Below, one piece after another: positions 12,647 to 26,934 of a stretch of 64,000 nt of DNA; the first letter of the stretch is position 1, and each line of letters begins with the position of its first letter. The DNA lies in the NCBI RefSeq assembly GCF_051020955.1, contig NW_027476217.1, forward strand, positions 397,161 through 461,160, written 5' to 3'. A program made the translations under genes and the position numbers. The notes beneath the pieces were generated by a model. That model was given only the letters and a program-made list of their open reading frames with translations, ran no database searches and had not been told where the DNA came from. Origin of the DNA: Megalopta genalis (taxonomy: Eukaryota; Arthropoda; Insecta; Hymenoptera; Halictidae).

Positions 12647-13906
12647 TAGATTCAATATCCATGCGATAAACTTGATTTAGCTTCAAATCAATGCGAAGTA
12701 GAAGAATTAGCTTCAAATCCATGCTTAACAAATGATTTAGCTTCGAATACTTGCGATATGAATGATATAGCTTCAAATGCAGGCGAAACAAACGTGTTAG
12801 CTTCTAATCCATGCGAAACTCATGATTTAACTTCAAATCAATGCGATGTAGAAGGTTTACCTTCAAATCCATGCTTAACAAATGATTCAGCTTCAAACAC
12901 TTGGGATATAAGTGATATAGCTTCAAATGCAGACGATCAAACGAGTTAGCTTCAAAATCCATGCGATAAACGTGATTTAGCTTCAAATCAATACGAAGTA
13001 GAAGGCTTAGCTTCAAATCCATGCGAAACAAATGATTTAGGTTCAGATACTTGCGGTATAAATGATACAGCTTCAAATGCAGACGAAACAAACGAGTTAG
13101 CTTCATATCTATGCGAAACACATGATTTAGCTTCAAATCAATGCGATGTAGAAGGTTTACCTGCAAATCCATGCTTAACAAATGATTTAGCTTCAAATAC
13201 TTGCGATATAATTGATATAGCTTCAAATGCTGGCGAAACAAACGTGTTAGCTTCTAATCCATGCGAAGCTCATGATTTAGGTTCAAATAAATGCGATGTA
13301 GAAGGTTCACCTTCAAATCCATGCCCAACAATTGATTTAGCTTCAAACACTTGGAATATAAGTGATATAGCTTGAAATGCAGACGATCAAACCAGTTAGC
13401 TTCAAAATCCATGCGATAAACTTGATTTAGCTTCAAATCAATGCGAAGTAGAAGGCTTAGCTTCAAATCCATGCGAAACAAATGATTTAGGTTCAGATAC
13501 TTGCGGTATAAATGATATAGCTTCAAATGCAGGCGAAGCAAACGTGTTAGCTTCTAATCCATGCGAAACTCATGATTTAGCTTCATATGAATGCGATGTA
13601 GAAGGTTTACCTTCAAATCCATGCTTAACAAATGATTTAGCTTCAAACACTTGGGATATAAGTGATATAGCTTCAAATGCAGACGATCAAACGAGTTAGC
13701 TTCAAAATCCATGCGATAAACTTGAGTTATCTTCAAATCAATGCGAAGTAGAAGGCTTAGCTTCAAATCCATGCGAAACAAATGATTTAGGTTCAGATAC
13801 TTGCGGTATAAATGATACAGCTTCAAATGCAGACGAAACAAACGAGTTAGCTTCATATCCATGCGCAACAAATGATTTAGCTTCAAACACTTGGGATATA
13901 AGTGAT

Positions 13907-13934
13907 ATGGCATAAAAAAGACGATCAAACGAGT
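13907..13934. repeat. 28-bp defective slot 5 unit (copy 4)
   Basis: Same unit, downstream of the slot 1/3 chimera at 13,847. It is the counterpart of the unit at 2,843. Confidence 0.9.
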
Positions 13935-16754
13935 TAGATTCAATATCCATGCGATAAACTTGATTTAGCTTCAAATCAATGCGAAGTAGAAGGATTAGCT
14001 TCAAATCCGTGGAACACAAATGATTAAGCTTCAAATACTTGCGGTATAAATGATACAGCTTCAAATGCAGGGGAAACAAACGAGATAGCTTCATATCAAT
14101 GCGAAACACATGATTTAGCTTCAAATCAATGCGATGTAGAAGGTATACCTTCAAATCCATGCTTAACAAATGATTTAGCTTCAAATACTTGCGATATAAA
14201 TGATATAGCTTCAAATGCAGGCGAAACAAACGTGTTAGCTTCTAATCCATGCGAAACTCATGATTTAGCTTCAAATCAATGCGATGTAGAAGGTTTACCT
14301 TCAAATCCATGCTTAAAAAATGATTTAGCTTCAAACACTTGGGATATAAGTAATATGGCATCAAATGCAGACGATCAAACGAGTTAGATTCAAAATCCAT
14401 GCGAAAAACTTGATTTAACTTCAAATCAATGCGATGTAGAAGGTTTACCTTCAAATCCATGCTTAACAAATGATTTAGCTTCAAACACTTGGGATATAAG
14501 TGATATAGCTTCAAATGCAGACGATCAAACGAGTTAGCTTCAAAATCCATGAGATAAACTTGATTTAGCTTCAAATCAATGCGAAGTAGAAGGCTTAGCT
14601 TCAAATCCATGCGAAACAAATGATTTAGGTTCAGATACTTGCGGTATAAATGATACAGCTTCAAATTCAGACGAAGCAAACGAGTTAGCTTCATATCTAT
14701 GCGAAACACATGATTTAGCTTCAAATCAATGCGATGTAGAAGGTTTACCTTCAAATCCATGCTTAACAAATGATTTAGCTTCAAATACTTGCGATATAAA
14801 TGATATAGCTTCAAATGCAGGCGAAGCAAACGTGTTAGCTTCTAATCCATGCGAAACTCATGATTTAGCATCAAATCAATGCGATGTAGAAGGTTTACCT
14901 TCAAATCCATGCTTAAAAAATGATTTAGGTTCAAACACTTGGGATATAAGTGAAAAAGCTTCAAATGCAGACGATCAAACGAGTTAGCTTCAAAATCCAT
15001 GCTATAAACTTGATTTAGCTTCAAATCAATGCGAAGTAGAACGATTAGCTTCCAATCCATGCTTAACAAATGATTTAGCTTCAAATACTTGCGATATAAT
15101 TGATATAGCTTCAAATGCTGGCGAAACAAACGTGTTAGCTTCTAATCCATGCGAAGCTCATGATTTAGGTTCAAATAAATGCGATGTAGAAGGTTCACCT
15201 TCAAATCCATGCCCAACAATTGATTTAGCTTCAAACACTTGGAATATAAGTGATATAGCTTGAAATGCAGACGATCAAACCAGTTTGCTTCAAAATCCAT
15301 GCGATAAACTTGATTTAGCTTCAAATCAATGCGAAGTAGAAGGCTTAGCTTCAAATCCATGCGAAACAAATGATTTAGGTTCAGATACTTGCGGTATAGA
15401 TGATATAGCTTCAAATGCAGGCGAAGCAAACGTGTTAGCTTCTAATCCATGCGAAACTCATGATTTAGCTTCAAATCAATGCGATGTAGAAGGTTTACCT
15501 TCAAATCCATGCTTAACAAATGATTTAGCTTCAAACACTTGGGATATAAGTGATATAGCTTCAAATGCAGACGATCAAACGAGTTAGCTTCAAAATCCAT
15601 GCGATAAACTTGATTTATCTTCAAATCAATGCGAAGTAGAAGGCTTAGCTTCAAATCCATGCGAAACAAATGATTTAGGTTCAGATACTTGCGGTATAAA
15701 TGATACAGCTTCAAATGCAGACGAAACAAACGAGTTAGCTTCATATCTATGCGAAACACATGATTTAGCTTCAAATCAATGCGATGTAGAAGGTTTACCT
15801 TCAAATCCATGCTTAACAAATGATTTAGCTTCAAATACTTGCGATATAATTGATATAGCTTCAAATGCAGGCGAAACAAACGTGTTAGCTTCTAATCCAT
15901 GCGAAACTCATGATTTAGGTTCAAATAAATGCGATGTAGAAGGTTCACCTTCAAATCCATGCCCAACAATTGATTTAGCTTCAAACACTTGGGATATAAG
16001 TGATATAGCTTGAAATGCAGACGATCAAACCAGTTAGCTTCAAAATCCATGCGATAAACTTGATTTAGCTTCAAATCAATGCGAAGTAGAAGGCTTAGCT
16101 TCAAAGCCATGCGAAACAAATGATTTAGCTTCAAATACTTGCGATATAAATGATATAGCTTCAAATGCAGGCGAAGCAAGCGTGTTAGCTTCTAATCCAT
16201 GCGAAACTCATGATTTAGTTTCAAATCAATGCGATGTAGAAGGTTTACCTTCAAATCCATGCTTAACAAATGATTTAGCTTCAAATACTTGCGATATAAA
16301 TGATATAGCTTCAAATGCAGGCGAAGCAAACGTGTTAGCTTCTAATCCATGCGAAACTCATGATTTAGCTTCAAATCAATGCGATGTAGAAGGTTTACCT
16401 TCAAATCCATGCTTAAAAAATGATTTAGGTTCAAACACTTGGGATATAAGTGATATGGCATCAAATGCAGACGATCAAACGAGTTAGCTTCAAAATCCAT
16501 GCGATAAACTTGATTTAGCTTCAAATCAATGCGAAGTAGAAGTATGAGCTGCAAATCCATGCAACACAAATGATTTAGCTTCAAATACTTGCGATATAAA
16601 TGATATAGCTTCAAATGCAGGCGAAACAAACGAGTTAGCTTCTAATCCATGCGAAATTCATGATTTAGCTTCAAATCAATGCGATGTAGAAGGTTCACCT
16701 TCAAATCCATGCGCAACAAATGATTTAGCTTCAAACACTTGGGATATAAGTGAT

Positions 16755-16782
16755 ATGGCATAAAAAAGACGATCAAACGAGT
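16755..16782. repeat. 28-bp defective slot 5 unit (copy 5)
   Basis: Same unit. It is the HOR copy 2 counterpart of the one at 7,251 (offset 9,504). Confidence 0.9.
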
Positions 16783-19700
16783 TAGATTCAATATCCATGC
16801 GATAAACTTGATTTAGCTTCAAATCAATGCGAAGTAGAAGGATTAGCTTCAAATCCGTGGAACACAAATGATTAAGCTTCAAATACTTGCGGTATAAATG
16901 ATACAGCTTCAAATGCAGGGCAAACAAACGAGATAGCTTCATATCAATGCGAAAAACATGATTTAGCTTCAAATCAATGCGATGTAGAAGGTATACCTTC
17001 AAATCCATGCTTAGCAAATGATTTCGCTTCAAAGACTTGCGATATAAATGATATAGCTTCAAATGCAGGCGAAACAAACGTGTTAGCTTCTAATCCATGC
17101 GAAACTCATGATTTAGCTTCAAATCAATGCGATGTAGGAGGTTTACCTTCAAATCCATGCTTAACAAATAAATTAGCTTCAAACACTTGGGATATAAGTG
17201 ATATAGCTTCAAATGCAGACGATCAAACAAGTTAGCCACAAAATCCATGCGATAAACTTGATTTAGTTTCAAATCAATGCGACGTAGAAGGATTAGCTTC
17301 AAATCCATGCAACACAAATGATTTAGCTTCAAATACTTGCGATATAAATGATATAGCTTCAAATGCAGGCGAAACAAACGAGTTAGCTTCTAATCCATGC
17401 GAAACTCATGATTTAGCTTCAAATCAATGCGATGTAGAAGGTTTACCTTCAAATCAATGCTTAACAAATAATTTAGCTCCCAACACTTGGCATATAAGAG
17501 ATATAGCTTCAAATACAGACGATCAAACGAGTTAGCTTCAAAATCCATGCGATAAACTTGATTTAGCTTCAAATCAATGCGAAGTAGTAGGATGAGCTTC
17601 AAATCCATGCAACACAAATGATTTAGCTTCAGATACTTGCGATATAAATGATATACCTTCAAATGCAGGCGAAACAAATGATTTAGCTTCGAATACTTGC
17701 GATATGAATGATATAGCTTCAAATGCAGGCGAAACAAACGTGTTAGCTTCTAATCCATGCGAAACTCATGATTGAGCTTCAAATCAATGCGATGTAGAAG
17801 GTTTACCTTCAAATCCATGCTTAACAAATGATTTAGCTTCAAACACTTGGGATATAAGTGATATAGCTTCAAATGCAGACGATCAAACGAGTTAGCTTCA
17901 AAATCCATGCGATAAACTTGATTTAGCTTCAAATCAATGCGAAGTAGAAGGCTTAGCTTCAAATCCATGCGAAACAAATGATTTAGGTTCAGATACTTGC
18001 GGTATAAATGATACAGCTTCAAATGCAGACGAAAAAAACGAGTTAGCTTCATATCTATGCGAAACACATGATTTAGCTTCAAATCAATGCGATGTAGAAG
18101 GTTTACCTTCAAATCCATGCTTAACAAATGATTTAGCTTCAAATACTTGCGATATAATTGATATAGCTTCAAATGCTGGCGAAACAAACGTGTTAGCTTC
18201 TAATCCATGCGAAGCTCATGATTTAGGTTCAAATAAATGCGATGTAGAAGGTTCACCTTCAAATCCATGCCCAACAATTGATTTAGCTTCAAACACTTGG
18301 AATATAAGTGATTTAGCTTGAAATGCAGACGATCAAACCAGTTAGCTTCAAAATCCATGCGATAAACTTGATTTAGCTTCAAATCAATGCGAAGTAGAAG
18401 GCTTAGCTTCAAATCCATGCGAAACAAATGATTTAGGTTCAGATACTTGCGGTATAAATGATATAGCTTCAAATGCAGGCGAAGCAAACGTGTTAGCTTC
18501 TAATCCATGCGAAACTCATGATTTAGGTTCAAATAAATGCGATGTAGAAGGTTCACCTTCAAATCCATGCCCAACAATTGATTTAGCTTCAAACACTTGG
18601 GATATAAGTGATATAGCTTGAAATGCAGACGATCAAACCAGTTAGCTTCAAAATCCATGCGATAAACTTGATTTAGCTTCAAATCAATGCGAAGTAGAAG
18701 GATTAGCTTCAAATCCATGCAACACAAGTGATTTAGCTTCAGACACTTGGGATATAAGTGATATAGCTTCAAATGCAGACGATCAAACAAGTTAGCCACA
18801 AAATCCATGCGATAAACTTGATTTAGTTTCAAATCAATGCGAAGTAGAAGGATTAGCTTCAAATCCATGCAACACAAATGATTTAGCTTCAAATACTTGC
18901 GATATAAATGATATAGCTTCAAATGCAGGCGAAACAAACGAGTTAGCTTCTAATCCATGCGAATCTCATGATTTAGCTTCAAATCAATGCGATGTAGAAG
19001 GTTTACCTTCAAATCAATGCTTAACAAATAATTTAGCTCCCAACACTTGGCATATAAGAGATATAGCTTCAAATACAGACGATCAAACGAGTTAGCTTCA
19101 AAATCCATGCGATAAACTTGATTTAGCTTCAAATCAATGCGAAGTAGTAGGATGAGCTTCAAATCCATGCAACACAAATGATTTAGCTTCAAATACTTGC
19201 GATATAAATGATATACCTTCAAATGCAGGCGAAACAAATGATTTAGCTTCGAATACTTGCGATATGAATGATATAGCTTCAAATGCAGGCGAAACAAACG
19301 TGTTAGCTTCTAATCCATGCGAAACTCATGATTTAGCTTCAAATCAATGCGATGTAGAAGGTTTACCTTCAAATCCATGCTTAACAAATGATTTAGCTTC
19401 AAACACTTGGGATATAAGTGATATAGCTTCAAATGCAGAAGATCAAACGAGTTATTTTCAAAATCCATGCGATAAAGTTGATTTAGCTTCAAATCAATGC
19501 GAAGTAGAAGGCTTAGCTTTCAATCCATGCGAAACAAATGATTTAGGTCCAGATACTTGCGGTATAAGTGATACAGCTTCAAATGCAGACGAAGCAAACG
19601 AGTTAGCTTCATATCTATGCGAAACACATGATTTAGCTTCAAATCAATGCGATGTAGAAGGTTTACCTTCAAATCCATGCTTAAAAAATGATTTAGCTTC

Positions 19701-20039
19701 AAATACTTGCGATATAAATGATATAGCTTCAAATGCAGGCGAAGCAAACGTGTTAGCTTCTAATCCATGCGAAACTCATGATTTAGCATCAAATCAATGC
19801 GATGTAGAAGGTTTACCTTCAAATCCATGCTTAAAAAATGATTTAGCTTCAAACACTTGGGATATAAGTGATATGGCATCAAATGCAGACGATCAAACGA
19901 GTTAGCTTCAAAATCCATGCGATAAACTTGATTTAGCTTCAAATCAATGCGAAGTAGAAGGCTTAGCTTCCAATCCATTCGAAGCAAATGATTTAGGTCC
20001 AGATACTTGCGGTATAAGTGATACAGCTTCAAATGCAGG

Positions 20040-20960
20040 CGAAACAAACGTGTTAGCTTCTAATCATGCGAAACTCATGATTTAGCTTCAAATCAATGCG
20101 ATGTAGAAGGTTTACCTTCAAATCCATGCTTAACAAATGATTTAGCTTCAAACACTTGGGATATAAGTGATATAGCTTCAAATGCAGACGATCAAACGAG
20201 TTAGCTTCAAAATCCATGCGATAAACTTGATTTAGCTTCAAATCAATGCGAAGTAGAAGGCTTAGCTTCAAATCATGCGAAACAAATGATTTAGGTTCAG
20301 ATACTTGCGGTATAAATGATACAGCTTCAAATGCAGACGAAACAAACGAGTTAGCTTCATATCTATGCGAAACACATGATTTAGCTTCAAATCAATGCGA
20401 TGTAGAAGGTTTTACCTTCAAATCCATGCTTAACAAATGATTTAGCTTCAAATACTTGCGATATAATTGATATAGCTTCAAATGCTGGCGAAACAAACGT
20501 GTTAGCTTCTAATCCATGCGAAGCTCATGATTTAGGTTCAAATAAATGCGATGTAGAAGGTTCACCTTCAAATCCATGCCCAACAATTGATTTAGCTTCA
20601 AACACTTGGAATATAAGTGATATAGCTTGAAATGCAGACGATCAAACCAGTTAGCTTCAAAATCCATGCGATAAACTTGATTTAGCTTCAAATCAATGCG
20701 AAGTAGAAGGCTTAGCTTCAAATCCATGCGAAACAAATGATTTAGGTTCAGATACTTGCGGTATAAATGATATAGCTTCAAATGCAGGCGAAGCAAACGT
20801 GTTAGCTTCTAATCCATGCGAAACTCATGGATTTAGCTTCAAATCAATGCGATGTAGAAGGTTTACCTTCAAATCCATGCTTAACAAATGATTTAGCTTC
20901 AAACACTTGGGATATAAGTGATATAGCTTCAAATGCAGACTATCAAACTAGTTAGCTTCA
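20040..20960. other. Cluster of five 1-bp indels in HOR copy 2
   Basis: Against copy 1 and the unit consensus there is one C missing from CC near 20,064, one C missing from CC near 20,274, an extra T near 20,411, an extra G near 20,829 and one A missing from the A run near 20,959. The net change of -1 accounts for the offset moving from 9,504 to 9,503. All are run-length changes, and none is seen in other copies. No comparable density of private indels occurs elsewhere in the window. Confidence 0.85.
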
Positions 20961-22121
20961 AATCCATGCGATAAACTTGATTTATCTTCAAATCAATGCG
21001 AAGTAGAAGGCTTAGCTTCAAATCCATGCGAAACAAATGATTTAGGTTCAGATACTTGCGGTATAAATGATACAGCTTCAAATGCAGACGAAACAAACGA
21101 GTTAGCTTCATATCTATGCGAAACACATGATTTAGCTTCAAATCAATGCGATGTAGAAGGTTTACCTTCAAATCCATGCTTAACAAATGATTTAGCTTCA
21201 AATACTTGCGATATAATTGATATAGCTTCAAATGCAGGCGAAACAAACGTGTTAGCTTCTAATCCATGCGAAACTCATGATTTAGGTTCAAATAAATGCG
21301 ATGTAGAAGGTTCACCTTCAAATCCATGCCCAACAATTGATTTAGCTTCAAACACTTGGGATATAAGTGATATAGCTTGAAATGCAGACGATCAAACCAG
21401 TTAGCTTCAAAATCCATGCGATAAACTTGATTTAGCTTCAAATCAATGCGAAGTAGAAGGCTTAGCTTCAAATCCTTGCGAAACAAATGATTTAGCTTCA
21501 AATACTTGCGATATAAATGATATAGCTTCAAATGCAGGCGAAGCAAGCGTGTTAGCTTCTAATCCATGCGAAACTCATGATTTAGCTTCAAATCAATGCG
21601 ATGTAGAAGGTTTACCTTCAAATCCATGCTTAACAAATGATTTAGCTTCAAATACTTGCGATATAAATGATATAGCTTCAAATGCAGGCGAAGCAAACGT
21701 GTTAGCTTCTAATCCATGCGAAACTCATGATTTAGCTTCAAATCAATGCGATGTAGAAGGTTTACCTTCAAATCCATGCTTAAAAAATGATTTAGGTTCA
21801 AACACTTGGGATATAAGTGATATGGCATCAAATGCAGACGATCAAACGAGTTAGCTTCAAAATCCATGCGATAAACTTGATTTAGCTTCAAATCAATGCG
21901 AAGTAGAAGTATGAGCTGCAAATCCATGCAACACAAATGATTTAGCTTCAAATACTTGCGATATAAATGATATAGCTTCAAATGCAGGCGAAACAAACGA
22001 GTTAGCTTCTAATCCATGCGAAATTCATGATTTAGCTTCAAATCAATGCGATGTAGAAGGTTCACCTTCAAATCCATGCGCAACAAATGATTTAGCTTCA
22101 AACACTTGGGATATAAGTGAT

Positions 22122-22149
22122 ATGGCATAAAAAAGACGATCAAACGAGT
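22122..22149. repeat. 28-bp defective slot 5 unit (copy 6)
   Basis: Same unit. It is the HOR copy 2 counterpart of the one at 12,619 (offset 9,503). Confidence 0.9.
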
Positions 22150-23409
22150 TAGATTCAATATCCATGCGATAAACTTGATTTAGCTTCAAATCAATGCGAA
22201 GTAGAAGAATTAGCTTCAAATCCATGCTTAACAAATGATTTAGCTTCGAATACTTGCGATATGAATGATATAGCTTCAAATGCAGGCGAAACAAACGTGT
22301 TAGCTTCTAATCCATGCGAAACTCATGATTTAACTTCAAATCAATGCGATGTAGAAGGTTTACCTTCAAATCCATGCTTAACAAATGATTCAGCTTCAAA
22401 CACTTGGGATATAAGTGATATAGCTTCAAATGCAGACGATCAAACGAGTTAGCTTCAAAATCCATGCGATAAACGTGATTTAGCTTCAAATCAATACGAA
22501 GTAGAAGGCTTAGCTTCAAATCCATGCGAAACAAATGATTTAGGTTCAGATACTTGCGGTATAAATGATACAGCTTCAAATGCAGACGAAACAAACGAGT
22601 TAGCTTCATATCTATGCGAAACACATGATTTAGCTTCAAATCAATGCGATGTAGAAGGTTTACCTGCAAATCCATGCTTAACAAATGATTTAGCTTCAAA
22701 TACTTGCGATATAATTGATATAGCTTCAAATGCTGGCGAAACAAACGTGTTAGCTTCTAATCCATGCGAAGCTCATGATTTAGGTTCAAATAAATGCGAT
22801 GTAGAAGGTTCACCTTCAAATCCATGCCCAACAATTGATTTAGCTTCAAACACTTCGAATATAAGTGATATAGCTTGAAATGCAGACGATCAAACCAGTT
22901 AGCTTCAAAATCCATGCGATAAACTTGATTTAGCTTCAAATCAATGCGAAGTAGAAGGCTTAGCTTCAAATCCATGCGAAACAAATGATTTAGGTTCAGA
23001 TACTTGCGGTATAAATGATATAGCTTCAAATGCAGGCGAAGCAAACGTGTTAGCTTCTAATCCATGCGAAACTCATGATTTAGCTTCATATGAATGCGAT
23101 GTAGAAGGTTTACCTTCAAATCCATGCTTAACAAATGATTTAGCTTCAAACACTTGGGATATAAGTGATATAGCTTCAAATGCAGACGATCAAACGAGTT
23201 AGCTTCAAAATCCATGCGATAAACTTGAGTTATCTTCAAATCAATGCGAAGTAGAAGGCTTAGCTTCAAATCCATGCGAAACAAATGATTTAGGTTCAGA
23301 TACTTGCGGTATAAATGATACAGCTTCAAATGCAGACGAAACAAACGAGTTAGCTTCATATCCATGCGCAACAAATGATTTAGCTTCAAACACTTGGGAT
23401 ATAAGTGAT

Positions 23410-23437
23410 ATGGCATAAAAAAGACGATCAAACGAGT
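23410..23437. repeat. 28-bp defective slot 5 unit (copy 7)
   Basis: Same unit, downstream of the chimera at 23,350. It is the last one before block B, which has none. Confidence 0.9.
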
Positions 23438-24344
23438 TAGATTCAATATCCATGCGATAAACTTGATTTAGCTTCAAATCAATGCGAAGTAGAAGGATTA
23501 GCTTCAAATCCGTGGAACACAAATGATTAAGCTTCAAATACTTGCGGTATAAATGATACAGCTTCAAATGCAGAGGAAACAAACGAGATAGCTTCATATC
23601 AATGCGAAACACATGATTTAGCTTCAAATCAATGCGATGTAGAAGGTATACCTTCAAATCCATGCTTAACAAATGATTTAGCTTCAAATACTTGCGATAT
23701 AAATGATATAGCTTCAAATGCAGGCGAAACAAACGTGTTAGCTTCTAATCCATGCGAAACTCATGATTTAGCTTCAAATCAATGCGATGTAGAAGGTTTA
23801 CCTTCAAATCCATGCTTAAAAAATGATTTAGCTTCAAACACTTGGGATATAAGTAATATGGCATCAAATGCAGACGATCAAACAAGTTAGCCACAAAATC
23901 CATGCGATAAACTTGATTTAGTTTCAAATCAATGCGAAGTAGAAGGATTAGCTTCAAATCCATGCAACACAAATGATTTAGCTTCAAATACTTGCGATAT
24001 AAATGATATAGCTTCAAATGCAGGCGAAACAAACGAGTTAGCTTCTAATCCATGCGAAACTCACGATTTAGCTTCAAATCAATGCGATGTAGAAGGTTTA
24101 CCTTCAAATCCATGCTTAACAAATAAATTAGCTTCAAACACTTGGGATATAAGTGATATAGCTTCAAATGCAGACGAACAAACAAGTTAGCCACAAAATC
24201 CATGCGATAAACTTGATTTAGTTTCAAATCAATGCGAAGTAGAAGGATTAGCTTCAAATCCATGCAACACAAATGATTTAGCTTCACATACTTGCGATAT
24301 AAATGATATAGCTTCAAATGCAGGCGAAACAAACGAGTTAGCTT

Positions 24345-25892
24345 CTAATCCATGCGAAACTCATGATTTAGCTTCAAATCAATGCGATGTAGAAGGTTTA
24401 CCTTCAAATCAATGCTTAACAAATAATTTAGCTCCCAACACTTGGCATATAAGAGATATAGCTTCAAATACAGACGATCAAACGAGTTAGCTTCAAAATC
24501 CATGCGATAAACTTGATTTAGCTTCAAATCAATGCGAAGTAGTAGGATGAGCTTCAAATCCATGCAACACAAATGATTTAGCTTCAAATACTTGCGATAT
24601 AAGTGATATACCTACAAATGCAGGCGAAACAAATGATTTAGCTTCGAATACTTGCGATATGAATGATATAGCTTCAAATGCAGGCGAAACAAACGTGTTA
24701 GCTTCTAATCCATGCGAAACTCATGATTTAGCTTCAAATCAATGCGATGTAGAAGGTTTACCTTCAAATCCATGCTTAACAAATGATTTAGCTTCAAACA
24801 CTTGGGATATAAGTGATATAGCTTCAAATGCAGAAGATCAAACGAGTTAGCTTCAAAATCCATGCGATAAACTTGATTTAGCTTCAAATCAATGCGAAGT
24901 AGAAGGCTTAGCTTTCAATCCATGCGAAACAAATGATTTAGGTCCAGATACTTGCGGTATAAGTGATACAGCTTCAAATGCAGACGAAACAAACGAGTTA
25001 GTTTCATATCTATGCGAAACCCATGATTTAGCTTCAAATCAATGCGATGTAGAAGGTTTACCTTCAAATCCATGCTTAACAAATGATTTAGCTTCAAACA
25101 CTTGGGATATAAGTGATATAGCTTCAAATGCAGACGATCAAACGAGTTAGCTTCAAAATCCATGAGATAAACTTGATTTAGCTTCAAATCAATGCGAAGT
25201 AGAAGGCTTAGCTTCAAATCCATGCGAAACAAATGATTTAGGTTCAGATACTTGCGGTATAAATGATACAGCTTCAAATTCAGACGAAGCAAACGAGTTA
25301 GCTTCATATCTATGCGAAACACATGATTTAGCTTCAAATCAATGCGATGTAGAAGGTTTACCTTCAAATCCATGCTTAACAAATGATTTAGCTTCAAATA
25401 CTTGCGATATAAATGATATAGCTTCAAATGCAGGCGAAGCAAACGTGTTAGCTTCTAATCCATGCGAAACTCATGATTTAGCATCAAATCAATGCGATGT
25501 AGAAGGTTTACCTTCAAATTCATGCTTAAAAAATGATTTAGGTTCAAACACTTGGGATATAAGTGAAAAAGCTTCAAATGCAGACGATCAAACGAGTTAG
25601 CTTCAAAATCCATGCTATAAACTTGATTTAGCTTCAAATCAATGCGAAGTAGAACGATTAGCTTCCAATCCATGCGAAACAAATGATTTAGGTCCAGATA
25701 CTTGCGGTATAAGTGATACAGCTTCAAATGCAGACGAAACAAACGAGTTAGCTTCATATCTATGCGAAACCCATGATTTAGCTTCAAATCAATGCGATGT
25801 AGAAGGTATACCTTCAAATCCATGCTTAACAAATGATTTAGCTTCAAATACTTGCGATATAAATGATATAGCTTCAAATGCAGGCGAAACAA
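24345..25892. repeat. Block A HOR, partial and rearranged copy 3
   Basis: About 24,040-24,890 corresponds to about 3,775-4,620 (offset 20,267). The segment ending near 25,890 corresponds to 4,888-5,175 (offset 20,567). The interval between them combines variants found in copies 1 and 2 with an additional stretch seen in block B, so this copy is a mosaic at the A/B transition. The 300-bp offset change equals ten units. Confidence 0.6.
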
Positions 25893-26934
25893 ACGTGTTA
25901 GCTTCTAATCCATGCGAAACTCATGATTTAGCTTCAAATCTATGCGATGTAGAAGGTTTACCTTCAAATCCATGCTTAAAAAATGATTTAGCTTCAAACA
26001 CTTGGGATATAAATGATATGGCATCAAATGCAGACGATCAAACGAGTTAGATTCAAAACCCATGCGATAAACTTGATTTAGCTTCAAATCAATGCGAAGT
26101 AGAAGGGTTAGCTTCAAATCCGTGGAACACAAATGATTTAGCTTCAAATACTTGCGATATAAATGATATAGCTTCAAATGCAGGCGAAACAAACTAGTTA
26201 GCTTCTAATCCATGCGAAACTCATGATATAGCTTCAAATCAATGCGATGTAGAAGGTTTACCTTCATATCCATGCTTAACAAATGATTTCGCTTCAAATA
26301 TTTGCGATATAAATGATATAGCTTCAAATGCAGGCGAAACAAACGTGTTAGCTTCTAATCCATGCGAAACTCATGATTTAGCTTCAAATCAATGCGATGT
26401 AGGAGGTTTACCTTCAAATCCATGCTTAACAAATAATTTAGCTTCAAACACTTGGGATATAAGTGATATAGCTTCAAATGCAGACGATCAAACAAGTTAG
26501 CCACAAAATCCATGTGATAAACTTGATTTAGCTTCAAATAAATGCGAAGTAGAAGGATTAGCTTCACATCCATGCAACACAAATGATTTAGCTTCAAATA
26601 CTTGCGATATAAATGATATAGCTTCAAATGCAGGCGGAACAAACGAGTTAGCTTCTAATCCATGCGAATCACATGATTTAGTTTCAAATCAATGCGATGT
26701 AGAAGGTTTACCTTCAAATCCATGCTTAAAAAATGATTTAGCTTCAAACACTTGGGATATAAGTGATATGGCTTCAAATGCAGACGATCAAACGAGTTAG
26801 CTTCAAAATCCATGCGATAAACTTGATTTAGCTTCAAATCAATGCGATGTAGAAGGTTTACCTTCAAATCCATGCTTAACAAATGATTTAGCTTCAAATA
26901 CTTGCGATATAAATGATATAGCTTCAAATGCTGG

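Larger units (their letters stand above)
4480..14380. repeat. Block A HOR, full copy 1 (~9.9 kb)
   Basis: From about 4,480 to 6,600 this copy matches copy 2 at offset 9,954. From about 6,690 to 14,379 it matches at offset 9,504, falling to 9,503 after the indel cluster in copy 2. The 450-bp change in offset is a tandem duplication present here and absent in copy 2. Rare shared marks include AATTCAGACG near 4,710 and 14,664, ATGATTGAGC near 8,266 and 17,770, a run of seven A near 8,527 and 18,031, and AAGTAATATGG near 14,348 and 23,852. Confidence 0.85.
14435..23882. repeat. Block A HOR, full copy 2 (~9.45 kb)
   Basis: This copy lies directly downstream of copy 1 and in the same orientation. 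Homology to copy 1 stops sharply at about 23,882 (copy 1: 14,379), where one copy continues AAACGAGTTAGATT and the other AAACAAGTTAGCCA. Differences from copy 1 are sparse in the lines compared (for example 7,985 A versus 17,489 G; 12,511 G versus 22,014 C; 9,902 G versus 19,406 C), which implies recent duplication. It also carries the five indels described separately. Confidence 0.85.
1..26200. repeat. Block A: left subfamily with ~9.5-kb HOR
   Basis: The block is recognised by the X pentamers (slot 3 CCCAACAATT), by slot 4 units with CTTGCGGTATAAATGAT, by eight-base ATTTAGGT starts, and by the 28-bp defective slot 5 units. It contains a partial copy, two full copies and a further partial copy of a ~9.5-10-kb HOR. 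The right edge is a gradual change of variant composition over about 25.9-27 kb, so the boundary is approximate. No gene is seen. Confidence 0.75.
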
